Part shown: piece by piece, positions 25,121 to 35,416 of the stretch
Position numbering within the stretch: the stretch's first letter is position 1
Layout of the letters: each line of letters begins with the position of its first letter
Source: Setomelanomma holmii
Taxonomy: Eukaryota; Ascomycota; Dothideomycetes; Pleosporales; Phaeosphaeriaceae
Direction of reading: 5' to 3'
NCBI GenBank assembly: GCA_010015745.1
Contig: ML978215.1
Span: forward strand, 140,079 to 204,078
Length of the DNA: 64,000 bases
The notes under the pieces: model-generated
Seen by the model: the letters and a program-made list of their open reading frames with translations, nothing else
The model's database searches: none
What the model was told of the DNA's origin: nothing
Program-made: the position numbers and the translations under genes

Positions 25121-25222
25121 GAGAGTGCTGAATGCTTATCCTATTTAGACGCATGCTTGATCAACATTAGTTTGAAACGTGTTTCAGTGTCATCGTTCAC
25201 ACTGCTTACATACAGTATAGTA

Positions 25223-25310
25223 GCGACCGAAATTGGTTTCCGGTTCGTACACATTAGATATGCTGAGCGCACGGCCGCTTACAATAGAGCTTACTTAATA
25301 TATACTAGCG
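25223..25310 (+). repeat. Left inner inverted repeat
   Basis: Inverted partner at 28814-28901; includes the perfectly shared block AGCGCACGGCCGCT. Confidence 0.8.
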
Positions 25311-25729
25311 CTTTATAAGGGCTTTCTCGTTTTGCTCCGCTTGCACATGGCCTTGGCGTCTCTATTCAAAGCCGCCGCGCTACGGCATCACGCACCTTGA
25401 TTTGCCATTCTACGGAGAGAGTGCCTACAGCCCTGTAGCTGGTGCGGGTCGGCCAGCGTTCCCGTTAACGGTGAGCGGTATGGGGGATTTACTTGTCCTA
25501 GCTGTGGGCTGTGAGACACGTGCGAATACAAGCCATTCCATAGCAGGCTAGCTTAATGAATTTCAATCGCGCTGCACTAGCTACGATCCTCAGCCTGTTC
25601 ACCTACACTACGTCCTGACACCTATGCAGATATCGATAGTGAATCTCTCCACCACTTCCACTCGCCCACCTTATCTCAACACTTACATGAACTTTCCCGC
25701 CGCCCACGCTACGCAACTGTGCCTTCTCT

Positions 25730-28576
25730 ATGCGTCTTTTGCAGCTCCAGGGTGCCGGTAGCTTCAGCCTTATCGAGTTTCAAGGCAACAACATCCCGCC
25801 GTATGCGATTCTCTCGCATACCTGGGGCCCGAGCAACGAGGAGGTCACATACCAGGACCTGCTTAGCGGTACAGGCAAAGAGAAAAAAGGTTATTGCAAG
25901 CTTACCTTCTGTAGGCAGCAGGCTGCAAAGGATGGCATCGATTACTTCTGGGTCGACACCTCCTGCATCAACAAACACAGTAGTGCAGAACTTTCAGAAG
26001 CGATCAACTCTATGTTTCGCTGGTACCACAAGGCGGTGAAGTGTTACGTGTTCCTCTCCGATGTGTCAACCGCTGCTAGTGCTAGAAGTAGTGTGACCTT
26101 CCCTAAAAGTAGGTGGTTCACCCGAGGGTGGACACTGCAAGAGCTTCTCGCTCCAACGTACGTTGAGTTCTTTTCTAGGGAAGGTGATCTGCTCGGAGAC
26201 AAGCATTCGCGTGTGCAAGAGATTTCTGAGATCACAAATATAGCGACTGGAGCTCTTGAAGGGAGGGCTATGTCGCGTTTCTGCGTCGAGGAGCGAATGT
26301 CATGGGCTAGCAGACGAGAGACGACACGTGAAGAAGACAAGGCGTACTCTTTACTTGGAATATTCGGTATTTTCATGTCGCCCATCTATGGCGAAGGAGA
26401 AGAAAATGCTTTCAAGCGGCTCCAGAAGAAGATTTTCAGGTACCCAGAGGACGACTTGCACCAGTTGAATGCGGCGACTCTTCGAGGAGCGACTCATGAA
26501 TTAAGCCCTTCAAAGACTCGTACGTTCATTGCTACTCACGCGAAGTACCGCCCTAGAATACTGACGCCCCTCATAGAACTGGGACTCGATAGCTTGAATA
26601 TGCAGCCCAGTCAAAACCAGAACCAGTATGGGACACAGTGTAGCGATACGATCCCTACGACAACTGACGACAAGTTAATCTCAAGGCCAGCAAATAGAAG
26701 AGACCGTGAGAGAAATTCTAGTTCACCGCTCCAGCGTAGTCTCGAATCCGACCAAGGTACTGACGAGCTTGTAAGTATAACATTTCCTACTTGCAGATTC
26801 TGCTAAACAATACCTGAAGCTCGAAGAGGTCCTTCGTTATGTTGCAACCAAACCTCTTCATCCACGCCAGTCGGTATATACCACTCGTCAAATAGGAAGT
26901 CAGGATGAAGGTTATAATACGGTGAGGCATAGATCTCAAAGCAGCAGTAAGCGAACAAGGACCATCGCTGCTGGTCACAGCCACCATTTAATCGGTCCAC
27001 AACCGATTCTTCAGAGGCTTACTATAAGCGAGTATCAACAAGCAAGTTCAACTTGTCCCATCGGCTGCATCTGTAAATGTCACGCCTCTCGCCGTATCAA
27101 TGTTCTACCGCATAATTACCTCTTCGGGTCGTTCTCGATCACCATTTCAGCAGCATCTGGTAACAAGAGTCTGTGTACAGAGACGTCTTGCTCGCGGCGG
27201 TTGATGTCTGTCGCTAGAGCTACTTATCGGTTTCCCTACTGGTTCCTTGCTCGGATTTTATGCTTTACTATGGGCATGCAGCCACAGGTTGGGCTAAACA
27301 CTTCCTTGAAGACGCTTCGAGTTGTTCCTGACGATGCGGATATCATGCGCTTTGCTAAAACAGGGGACCTTCAAGGAGTCAGGTCGCTGATAGAGCAGAG
27401 ATTGGCCTCGCCTCTTGATGTAAACGCCACTTGGAATGTACCTGTCCTAAGTGTAAGTAACGATCAGCCCTAGATACTTCTGCGAGACATATGTAGAAAC
27501 TAACGGGAACTATGTAGTATGCTGTTCAGGGACATCATACAGAGCTCTGTCAACTTCTTCTAGACCAAGGTGCTGACCCATGTGTGGAAAATATATCGAA
27601 CGTGTCCGTTCCTCTAATATCCCCTTATTTGTTGTCTGTTTGCTAATCTGAAACCAGCTCCGCTTTGGATAGAGCATGGGATATTGTACTGGCGCAGAAT
27701 GCCGATACGCAAGCTGATGACAACCTTCGTTCTATCTTCTCATTACAGTACGACTCAATATGGTTCGAAGAGCAGCAATTCACCACTCTTCATAAGATCA
27801 TCTTCCGCGCGGTCGGGCGAGATTTACAAGCAGAATTGCGGTTGTCCACATCAGCGATCAATCAGCGGGACTCAAAGGGCCGGACACCATTAGCTTGGGC
27901 TTCAGCCAGAGGCGATGAAGAGTTTGTACAAACACTCCTGAAGTTCGGTGCAGACCCAAATATCAGTTGTGCCGTGGGAAACTCGCCGCTATTGCGTAGC
28001 GTACAAGCATGGTCACCGAGATGTATCCGACTCCTCCTAGCTCATGGTGCCGATGTTCTTTCGAAGAATACCTTAGGATTTACTGCTTTACACTATGCAG
28101 CATACTACAAAGACGACGAGAGTTATTTGACACCGCTCCTAGATGCTGGCTTACCCATCGATGGAAAAGATAGTTACGGATGGACAGCTCTAGCAGCCAC
28201 TGCTGAGTACGACCATTCAAGCAGTGCAAATGTGCTTCTGAATCGCGGTGCCGATATCGAGACTCGTGATAAGAATGGATGGACTCCTCTGCTAAGGGCT
28301 GTTAGTTCAAACAGCCATAGGGTCTTGAAAATGCTGCTCGGACAAAGGGCAAATCATCGCGCAGTCTCTTTCCGCGGTGAGACCATTCTTCACCTTGTGG
28401 CAGGCAAAGGCGACTATGAAACTCTAGAAACACTCAGTGGGGCAGCTCTTGAAGATTTAGATGCCGACATGAAAAATGACAAAAACCAGAGAGCTGTAGA
28501 CATGGTAAAGTCTCGAAACCCTCAATCGTTGCAGCTTGTTGCGGCTTTTGACAGCCTGATTAAGAGCCTGAGGTAG
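25730..28576 (+). CDS. HET domain-ankyrin repeat protein
   Basis: Exons 25730-26756, 26797-27452, 27518-27603 and 27658-28576 give about 895 residues. The N-terminal ~250 residues are a HET-E/HET-D type HET domain: 'PPYAILSHTWG', 'EEVTYQDLLSG', 'YFWVDTSCINK', 'AINSMFRWYHKAVKCYVFLSDV', 'RWFTRGWTLQELLAP', 'KAYSLLGIFGI' and 'PIYGEGEENAFKRLQ'. A middle linker of about 300 residues follows, then ankyrin repeats ('GRTPLAWASARGDEEFVQ', 'GFTALHYAAYY', 'GWTALAATAEYDHSS', 'GWTPLLRAVSSNS', 'GETILHLVAGKGD'). Intron 1 is unusually short (40 nt, donor GTACTG) and should be checked; the other two (65 and 54 nt) have CTAAC/CTAAT branches. No stop interrupts the exons, in contrast to most other HET copies here. 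It sits wholly inside mobile DNA. Confidence 0.83.
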
Positions 28577-28813
28577 GAAACGTGAGTATTGTGCAGCGTT
28601 TTGTTTTATCGTAAGCTAACTACCTAGGCCACAAGTCGTCATACGTCGCCACCGCTGGTAGGCAGGAGGCCAACCCGCGCCAGCCATAACCCTGTAGATT
28701 ACAAATTATGGTAAAAGTACTGCTTGGTAGAGCGAGCATCACGTCCCTGGAACTGTGGAGCGGAGACTCTAAGACCGTGAGTAGTGGAGCAAAACGGGGG
28801 AACCTCTGCAACA

Positions 28814-28901
28814 CGCTAATACATATTTAGTAAGCGCCTTTCGTAGCGGCCGTGCGCTTAGAATCTCCTATGTGCACAGACTGGAAACCGATTCCGGTCA
28901 C
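28814..28901 (-). repeat. Right inner inverted repeat
   Basis: Inverted partner of 25223-25310. Confidence 0.8.
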
Positions 28902-29407
28902 TACTGCATGAGTTGGACTGTCATGCTCTGGTCAGCACAGCCATAATTTTGCACAGCCACAAGCACGTGCTGTCTGACCAAGATAGATTACACGCTAGTC
29001 GCAAAAAGGGTGCGGGGTTAGCGCTGCACTATCCAGATTAGGAAGCCGCTTCGATCTGAAGTACCGACTAGGGTGGCAACGATGCATGAATTTGCGCGCC
29101 ACAATCGCCACAAGGCTGATGGCGACTTCTTACTCCCGTATCGACTTGTGGAGGCCTAGATAGGTCGATCTGTTCATCTTTAAGTTCGCTAGGGGTTGAG
29201 CGCATTGCTGCATAACGTAGGCCTAGATTCTTGCATAATAAATGGCTTCACTTCATTAGGCGCGCAGGCATTAGTGCTTCTGTAATTTTTATATCTGCAA
29301 GGATGAGAGCAGTCTTAAGAAGGATAAAAATGATATAACAGATAGGTACATATTGATTCAAAGCGCTCGATGGATAATTGTTGATTGACCTCGAAGTACC
29401 TGCGTCT

Positions 29408-29449
29408 TGTCTCGGCACAGGGTGCGTCTCGCGAGTCAGGGATCGACGT
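29408..29449 (-). repeat. Right terminal inverted repeat of the 6.7 kb element
   Basis: Inverted partner of 22739-22780; followed by TA and by resumed HET coding sequence. Confidence 0.88.
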
Positions 29450-29795
29450 TAGATCAGCTGTGCATCGTTCAAGAAGATGTCGGCGAGCTAGCTCATGAGA
29501 TTGCTCACATGGGCTATGTCTACGAGATTGCGTGCCTGAATATCGGAGCTTCTGCGGCGGCAGATATAAACGATGGGACCAAAGGACTTTTCATTGATCG
29601 AACCCTTTACGCACAGCTCAGCAATCCCATCAAGGCTCGGGTTCGTCGGAGTACCTATAACGAGACATGCTGGATTTGAGGCTATGGAATGCCTTATCTG
29701 GGTACATGTGGAGGAGGGTTCTTTTCACGTGGCTGGGTATTGCAGGAGCGTCTGTTAAGCCTGCGGACTATATACTTCGACGAACAGCTGAGATT
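29450..29795 (+). pseudogene. HET-domain gene, 3' part after the transposon
   Basis: Continues the interrupted gene: 'DQLCIVQEDVGELAHEIAHM', 'YVYEIACLNIGASAAAD', 'TKGLFIDRTLYAQLS', then TGA at about 29677, then 'FFSRGWVLQERLLSLRTIYF' in the same frame. Homology ends near 29795, where a minus-strand HET remnant begins. Confidence 0.82.
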
Positions 29796-31101
29796 GGGCC
29801 CCTCCAGATGCCATCAAGGTACGAGTCTTCAAGAACATCTCTGCAGGCCTTTGCTAAGCCTGAAATAGCTGGCAATGCATCAGCTTCGTGGCTGAGCTTG
29901 CACTTCGAGAACGTTGTGCAAATCCACAGCCATCTATGATAAAGTTCCACCTTATTTGTCAACTCGTCATCGTTATCGTTTTGCAAAAGTCGCGGGAGTC
30001 TGAATGGCTTTTCAGTACCCCAAATTGGAAAATGGCCGCGAGCAAATGGTATACCTCCAGGGAAAACCTCGTTAGCAATCATCTCTGGACATTCCCAGGT
30101 CATGATTTCACCGAAGTAGACCGAACGAGGACTGAGCAATCTTTCCTGGAGTACCCATCCGCGGGAAAAGAGCGAAGAGAATGTGTGTTCGTGTTTTGCC
30201 CTCCGCTCGTAGACGAGATAATCGATGAAGTATCCTTCTCGCTGCAGCGTGATTGGGAAGGGTAGAAAGAGATTCGTATTGCTTGTCGCGAATAGACCTT
30301 GCCCCAAAATTAATCAAGGCAGACATATATGTTTCCCATTCGTGCGATTTCTCTCGCACAGTCTGTATCATCATCTTGTATGAGACACAAGGCGTCGATC
30401 CACAAATAGTGTATGCCAAGGTAGCCGCACATTGTTATCGAATCGCGGAAAACTGGCGGCAAAGTCATGGCATCTATGCCTTGTTGCAGAGCGTTCTCAT
30501 TGGTTCTGAGAAGCTTAGGCATATTGGTCTCGTCACCCTATCTGTGGCTTACAGTCGCATACTGGACTTTGTGACTTCCGTGCGACTGATCAATCGAGAC
30601 AAGGAATGGTGCACTAGAGTCGTGAACGTTGATCAGCCTGGCTGGTAGTGTGCGGCCATCTAGATTGGTGAGACGTTGGCAGAGAGCGTGCTTGTGGCTG
30701 CATCCATCGATCCAACTGCTGAGGATCACCAGACGACTTTCGCTTTGACTGTCGGCTGCGAGTGAGGCTGAAACAGGCACATTGAAAGGATCAGTTCGAT
30801 GGCACCGCTTCTTTTGCAGTATTGAACGATCCGCAGTCCTTTTATGCGGCCCAAGATAAAATTTGACGCGAGGGCAATCTGTGAAACCAAGTTGCCTTGA
30901 GCTCACGTCAATTGGAAGCTCATGATTTGCGAGACGTGCCACCGATCCTGACAGAATTCCCTCCAAACGACGTTCTTCCGCGGGAGCAGGTCCGGTACCT
31001 TCATTGGAGAGCGTCAGTTGCAGATGTGTGCAGATTGGACAACCGTGTATTGCGGCCTGGGATAATGCTCCTGGCATCGTAAGTACATCGTGCAACTGCA
31101 T
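29796..31101 (-). pseudogene. Second decayed HET gene, minus strand
   Basis: From 31101 downward: Cys-rich N-terminus ('AAIHGCPICTHLQ'), 'LPARLINVHDSSAP', 'QYATVSHR' followed by TAG (30538-30540) exactly where the family has Trp, then 'MPKLLRTNENAL', 'LGIHYLWIDALCLIQDD', 'REIARMGNIY', a frame change with lost residues near 30290-30320, 'FSRGWVLQERLLSPRSVYFG', and 'LPAISGLAKACRDVLEDSYL'. It ends abruptly at about 29796 against the opposite-strand HET fragment, so its usual C-terminal part is missing. Confidence 0.85.
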
Positions 31102-32194
31102 GAACGTGTTCGTGAGGCCTGATCAGAAGATCACGGCAAGTGTTGCACATTAAGAATCACGAATCTGATCGTTCGATATCATCTGGCCAAGTGTGTTCGT
31201 CGATTCAAGTCGTGGTGCCGACAGCGATGGCGGGGAAGGGGAAATAGTGTGGAATTGACTGACCAGTGCAGCTTGCGAGCTGATGAATGCTTCATGTAGG
31301 GGTCATGTCTAGTGACGTAGGACAACTCGGGAGGTGCTTCTGTGGAACGTGCTTATCTAGGCTCTGCTACCCTTTTGGTGATACTTTGAGAAACTCGGAC
31401 GAGTTCGCTGTGTTAGGGACTGGGAGACGATATACCTTGCACCGAGGCCTGCCCCACCTGCCACGGGACTAAATTGGGTCAGCTTGAGCGGATCACCATA
31501 ACGAGCTGCAAATAGTAGGATAAACGATGGAACAGGTTGCCATTATCTGATATGGCACACGCTGTAGCTACATGTGCAAGTCTTGACTGATCATAGATAT
31601 AAACGATGTTGACAACCATCCAAGAAGGTGCAGCAAGGCGGCTGATATCTTCCGAGGCGTGGGTCGAGCTCGCTGCCTCTCGTCTCCTTGAACATATCTT
31701 CATACAAAGCCACCTTGATGTACAGGTGCCTGCTACTGGTCGAGTTTGGTCCAATTCTCTGTGTGGAGTGGAGTGTTGTTGGTAATTGTTGGTGTTTATT
31801 TTCTAGGTCGTAGGCTGGGGTTTTGGTCATGATCGGAAGCCACTGAAACGAGGGGTTTGTGCAATGCTGGGAAATGCTGGCTATGATGCTGAACGCTGGA
31901 GTCGACTGGTGGAAACGTGCCGCGTGATCGAGCCTGTGGATTCCAGATGGAGACAGCATCAGGTTTGGCCGTTCGTGGTGTAGAAGTACGAGCCCGGGAA
32001 TCCATACTGTAGAGGTGTCTCAGGTGTTGCCCTCACGATGGCTAATTGACCGCTGTGCCAAATATCCACTTGTACCAAAAGTGCTTGCCATTACTGGAAC
32101 TGCCGGCGAGCCCGACCACGACGGCAACGCAAAGGGATAGAGCAAAAGTACACAACGCAAGAACACGGACGGCCCACCCCGTCATGTCCACATG
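31102..32194. other. Intergenic, no gene seen
   Basis: About 1.1 kb with overlapping short ORFs on both strands and no recognisable domain. Confidence 0.4.
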
Positions 32195-34027
32195 CTACGC
32201 GCCATTGGCGACTGGCGGAGCACCCATACGAGGATCACCTGGAGGTATACCAGGAACCTTCTGCGGCGGTGGGTGAGGATGATGCGAGCATCCGTGATGG
32301 CAGTGCTGCTGAGGTGAAAGATCGTCGTAATCGTCGTCGTAGTACTCGTCGTCTTGCGGGTCGAGCGAGCCGTCATCTGCTCGTTGGTCGTAGCCACCTG
32401 GCGGAGGATTCTGGGCGTGCTGCGCATTGTTCGCGTTGTTCTGTGCCTTTTTGTTCGCCTTCTTGCCCTTTCGACCCTTCATCCTCGCCTTTTCCAACAA
32501 GCGACGTTTTTCTGCTAGACGCTTCCGCTCTTGGCGATCTTTCCTCTCATACTGCCGAATCAGGGCCTTAGGCTTATACCCAAAGATATCCTCAAACTCG
32601 CAAAACTCGCAGATCCATGGGTTCGTTGGCGGGTTGTGGAAGTTGGCGTACTCTTGCTGCATGCGACGCTTACTTGCAGCATGTTTGTAGAGCTTCGAGA
32701 CACTGCGCTTCGGTTTCGGCGGCGGTGGAGCTGGCTGCTGCTGTGGGGGCGGATGAGCACCCTTTTGAGGCGCTGCGTTCCTGACTGCAGAAGGGTGCGT
32801 CCCATTCATTCGGGGACTGGTCTGGGTGCCCTGCGTAGACACCAGGGGCGGCGCGTCGGGGCGGACAGGCGGGCGAGCGCGCGCAGCTTGTGCGTGGGGT
32901 GAAGGTGCTGCATTCGAAGTCGGGTATGCACCAGGTGGTTGCGGGTACTGGCCATTTTCCTGGCCAGGCCAGACCATTTTGTTTGCCGAGTCAGAGCCGC
33001 AGGTGAAGGTGAATTGCGTCTTGTTGGCACTATTCTTCGCAGCTTCCTGCTGCAACAAGCTCACGTTTTCGTTACCGTGGGGTGGCGGGGTTGCTTGCGC
33101 GTTGGCAATTGCAGTCGAGATGATGCCGCTTTGCTCCGGAGGTCCTAGACAGAAAACAAAGTTAGCGCACGGACTCTCGAGGTGTAAACGAGCGTAGTTC
33201 CGAGGTGACACCATACGTTTGCTGCTCGCTTTGGCATTGGCGAGATTCGTCGAACTGCCCAGCACTCGCCGCTCTGAACGTCCTGACGCCGATCGGCCAA
33301 ATCGTCCTCTGCCTGCGCCTGAGATGCCCGTTCCCGAGTTGGACGTGTGTTGAGGCGTGGAAGGAGCGGATCCGTAGTAGCGCCCAGGCCCGTCCCCATC
33401 GTCCATCGCACCTGCCTCATGACCATGTGCGAGACCCATGCTCGCCAAATCTGCCGACAAACTCGTGTGGTGCGACCCGTTGCTGCCCATGTTTGGAATC
33501 TTGCGCTTCTTCTTGTTGTTGGTATTCTCAAACGACTCGTACCCGTCGACAGAAGAAGCAGTTGAGCTCGGCTTCTGATGGCCGCCAGTCACGCCAGCTG
33601 CAGTCTTCCCAGATTGGTGGTTGCTGTACTGATAGCTAGGAGACGACGGTATCGGAGCCCCACGCTCGTCTTCCTCCTCCTCGCTCTCTACCTCGGAATG
33701 AGTATGACCGCAGTGGCAAGCATGGTGGTCACTCTCACCCGTCCGCAATGATCGACTGCCGCGCTCGCTGGTCGAGTACGGATAGTTGAACAGCGGACCT
33801 GTCGAGGGAGGATGTTGCGGGAACTCAATGGTCTCAGCCTGCTCGGGGGAGAGTCGGGCACGCAGAGAGCGTCTAGGCAGAGGACGAATGGGCCGGTCGG
33901 GGTACATGGACGACGACGTGTCCGGGGAGGAGCGCAGTGGCGAAGAGCGATTCCACTCGTAGCCTGCGTAGGGGAGAAGGGATGTCAGATATGCGGAGAG
34001 AGCGGGGAAGAAGCTCCAGCGGTACAT
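32195..34027 (-). CDS. Conserved fungal protein with Cys/His and basic C-terminal segment
   Basis: Exons 34027-33217 and 33144-32195 give about 586 residues. The 72 nt intron keeps the frame open if retained; its GTATGG donor, GCTAAC branch and pyrimidine-rich CTAG end argue that it is spliced. The protein starts with a short hydrophobic segment ('FFPALSAYLTSLLPYAGY'), then long Ser/Pro/Gly-rich disordered regions with 'HHACHCGHTHSEVESEEEED'. The conserved core is 'WICEFCEFEDIFGYKPKAL' followed by 'IRQYERKDRQERKRLAEKRR' and a Lys/Arg-rich helix; the C-terminus has an acidic DDYD patch and 'HCHHGCSHHPHP'. I recognise the WICEFCE core as widespread in filamentous ascomycetes but know no function. 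An in-frame ATG at 34141 is an alternative start; its leader is unlike a conserved N-terminus. Confidence 0.82.
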   Translation of the reverse strand: MYRWSFFPALSAYLTSLLPYAGYEWNRSSPLRSSPDTSSSMYPDRPIRPLPRRSLRARLSPEQAETIEFPQHPPSTGPLFNYPYSTSERGSRSLRTGESDHHACHCGHTHSEVESEEEEDERGAPIPSSPSYQYSNHQSGKTAAGVTGGHQKPSSTASSVDGYESFENTNNKKKRKIPNMGSNGSHHTSLSADLASMGLAHGHEAGAMDDGDGPGRYYGSAPSTPQHTSNSGTGISGAGRGRFGRSASGRSERRVLGSSTNLANAKASSKRMVSPRNYARLHLESPCANFVFCLGPPEQSGIISTAIANAQATPPPHGNENVSLLQQEAAKNSANKTQFTFTCGSDSANKMVWPGQENGQYPQPPGAYPTSNAAPSPHAQAARARPPVRPDAPPLVSTQGTQTSPRMNGTHPSAVRNAAPQKGAHPPPQQQPAPPPPKPKRSVSKLYKHAASKRRMQQEYANFHNPPTNPWICEFCEFEDIFGYKPKALIRQYERKDRQERKRLAEKRRLLEKARMKGRKGKKANKKAQNNANNAQHAQNPPPGGYDQRADDGSLDPQDDEYYDDDYDDLSPQQHCHHGCSHHPHPPPQKVPGIPPGDPRMGAPPVANGA

Positions 34028-35416
34028 GATGGTGTGTTTGTGAAAGGAGTGGTGCAGGAAACAGAAGTGTAAAGAGGGCGCTGTGGGATGTTCACAACGA
34101 CTTCTGTAACTCACCAGCAGTTGCCGCTGCCATGCTGGCAATGCTTTCTTCGACGACTACCCAGCCCGTAGTCGTGTGTATGCACCTTCCAATACAATTC
34201 CAAGATTATGTCTTTCGTGCCTGGCTGCCCTCGTTAGCACCCTCCATGAACACTCATCTGCTGCCGTCTATGCGCTCGACCCAGACACGCCTGTATTGTA
34301 TCCCTTGGATATACCGTTCGAGGCATACAGCGGTTGGAGCTCTACACACCTATTTGGAGGGTTGTGTGCGCCGCACGTGGAAAGCGGTACTGGTGCTGGT
34401 TAGCGGACGTTGGGCCCCCTCCATTTCCTCGGTAGCTGACTGACATGATGGTATGGACCCGCAGAACTGAAAATGCTAATATCCAATAACTGAAGTGTTC
34501 AAAGAAGAACCTCGATCGCGGTCGGAGAGGGTATCGGAGGTGATGCAGGTTACGATGCCCGAGAGCAGCGATACAGATTCGCCCACGCCAAGCCACACGT
34601 CGGCGCAGTGATGTGGCCTCGACACTCGCCAAATGACCCGCTAAACTGCTAGCACAAATATAATCGACAGCACGAGGGTCAAACGAGAGCAGAGCGGACA
34701 ACTGCTAACATGTATGCAAGGAGGAGTGTGAACAACTCGACACTGGCTTGCATATCGGCCTCCAAGTCATGCTGCTTGCGCTAGGTTGGAACAGGATTGG
34801 TAATGCTCATCAGCTCGACTGACGAATGAGCTTGCCACGCTTCCATCAATTTCCATCCACTTTGACCCCTTCTCAATTCGTGAAATGGACGCTTTTGCGG
34901 CATTGGGTCGTTCATCTGACTTCGGACTTTGCTTCTCGAAAACCTGTCAACAGGCACATCGTCTCTGACTCAGGATCATCCCAATAGCCGGACATGTCTC
35001 GAGGATGGATACGCTTCAGGACGGTGTATAACCGCCTCTTCAAGACACAGTGACACCAGTCTTGCGCATGACTTGGTTATGGCTGATGCAGTTCTCTCTG
35101 CGTTATATGCTGAAACGTCTCTCGTCCTTGATCAACTTGGGCATCCGCTTTTGCGTAGGGAGATTCGAATTCAATTTGAAATTATGCGCAAAATCATCAA
35201 TCGAGGTAGATTGAGAACGTTCACTCATCGCAGTTCTGGTCGAGCTGGCACCTGCGACAATCGATCCCTTCCCATGGGACTTGATCGTAAGCCTTTCGGC
35301 TTTCGGATCAACCCGCGCCGATGCCTCGTTCCTGCATATATTGGCACCTGCTGACCCGGCATTCGCGCGCTTTCCAAGCACTGGCGCTTCCGTCTGATGC
35401 TTCATGAGACAACACA
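34028..35416. other. Intergenic, no gene assigned
   Basis: 1.4 kb with short ORFs only. One + frame at 34176-34403 reads smoothly but has no recognisable domain, so I do not call it a gene. Confidence 0.4.

Larger units (their letters stand above)
25223..28901. mobile_element. Inner 3.7 kb inverted-repeat unit carrying a HET-ankyrin gene
   Basis: The terminal 88 bp at 25223-25310 and 28814-28901 align as inverted repeats without gaps; most differences are C/T or A/G. Both outer ends (GYGACCGRAATYGGTTTCC) are flanked by TA. There is no transposase between them. It is best read as a non-autonomous element, possibly mobilised by a pogo-type enzyme, nested in the 3' non-coding part of the outer element. 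Confidence 0.7.
22739..29449. mobile_element. 6.7 kb TIR element inserted in a HET gene (pogo/Fot1 type)
   Basis: Both ends carry a 42 bp inverted repeat (34 of 42 matching by my count) that begins A-Y-G-T-C and contains the identical block GAGACGCACCCTG. Both ends are next to TA (22737-22738 and 29450-29451), the target used by Tc1/mariner-pogo elements. Deleting the element and one TA joins '...LWV' to 'DQLCIVQ...', exactly the HET-domain motif L-W-x-D-x-L-C-I-x-Q, so the empty site is restored without error. Contents: a frameshifted transposase (23334-25120) and an inner inverted-repeat unit with a HET-ankyrin gene. Confidence 0.88.

Noticed and set aside
23000..25220. Separate ~2.2 kb transposon with its own ends around the Fot1-type transposase
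   Set aside because: I looked for inverted ends close to the ORF and found only weak similarity; the 42 bp TIRs at 22739 and 29449 explain it better.
25369..25551. ATG-less + frame reading 'ITHLDLPFYGESAYS' and on
   Set aside because: Reads protein-like, perhaps a captured gene fragment in the inner element, but has no start, no splice signals and no recognised family.
34176..34403. 75-codon + ORF with smooth composition
   Set aside because: No domain, no intron support and no paralog; too short to call.
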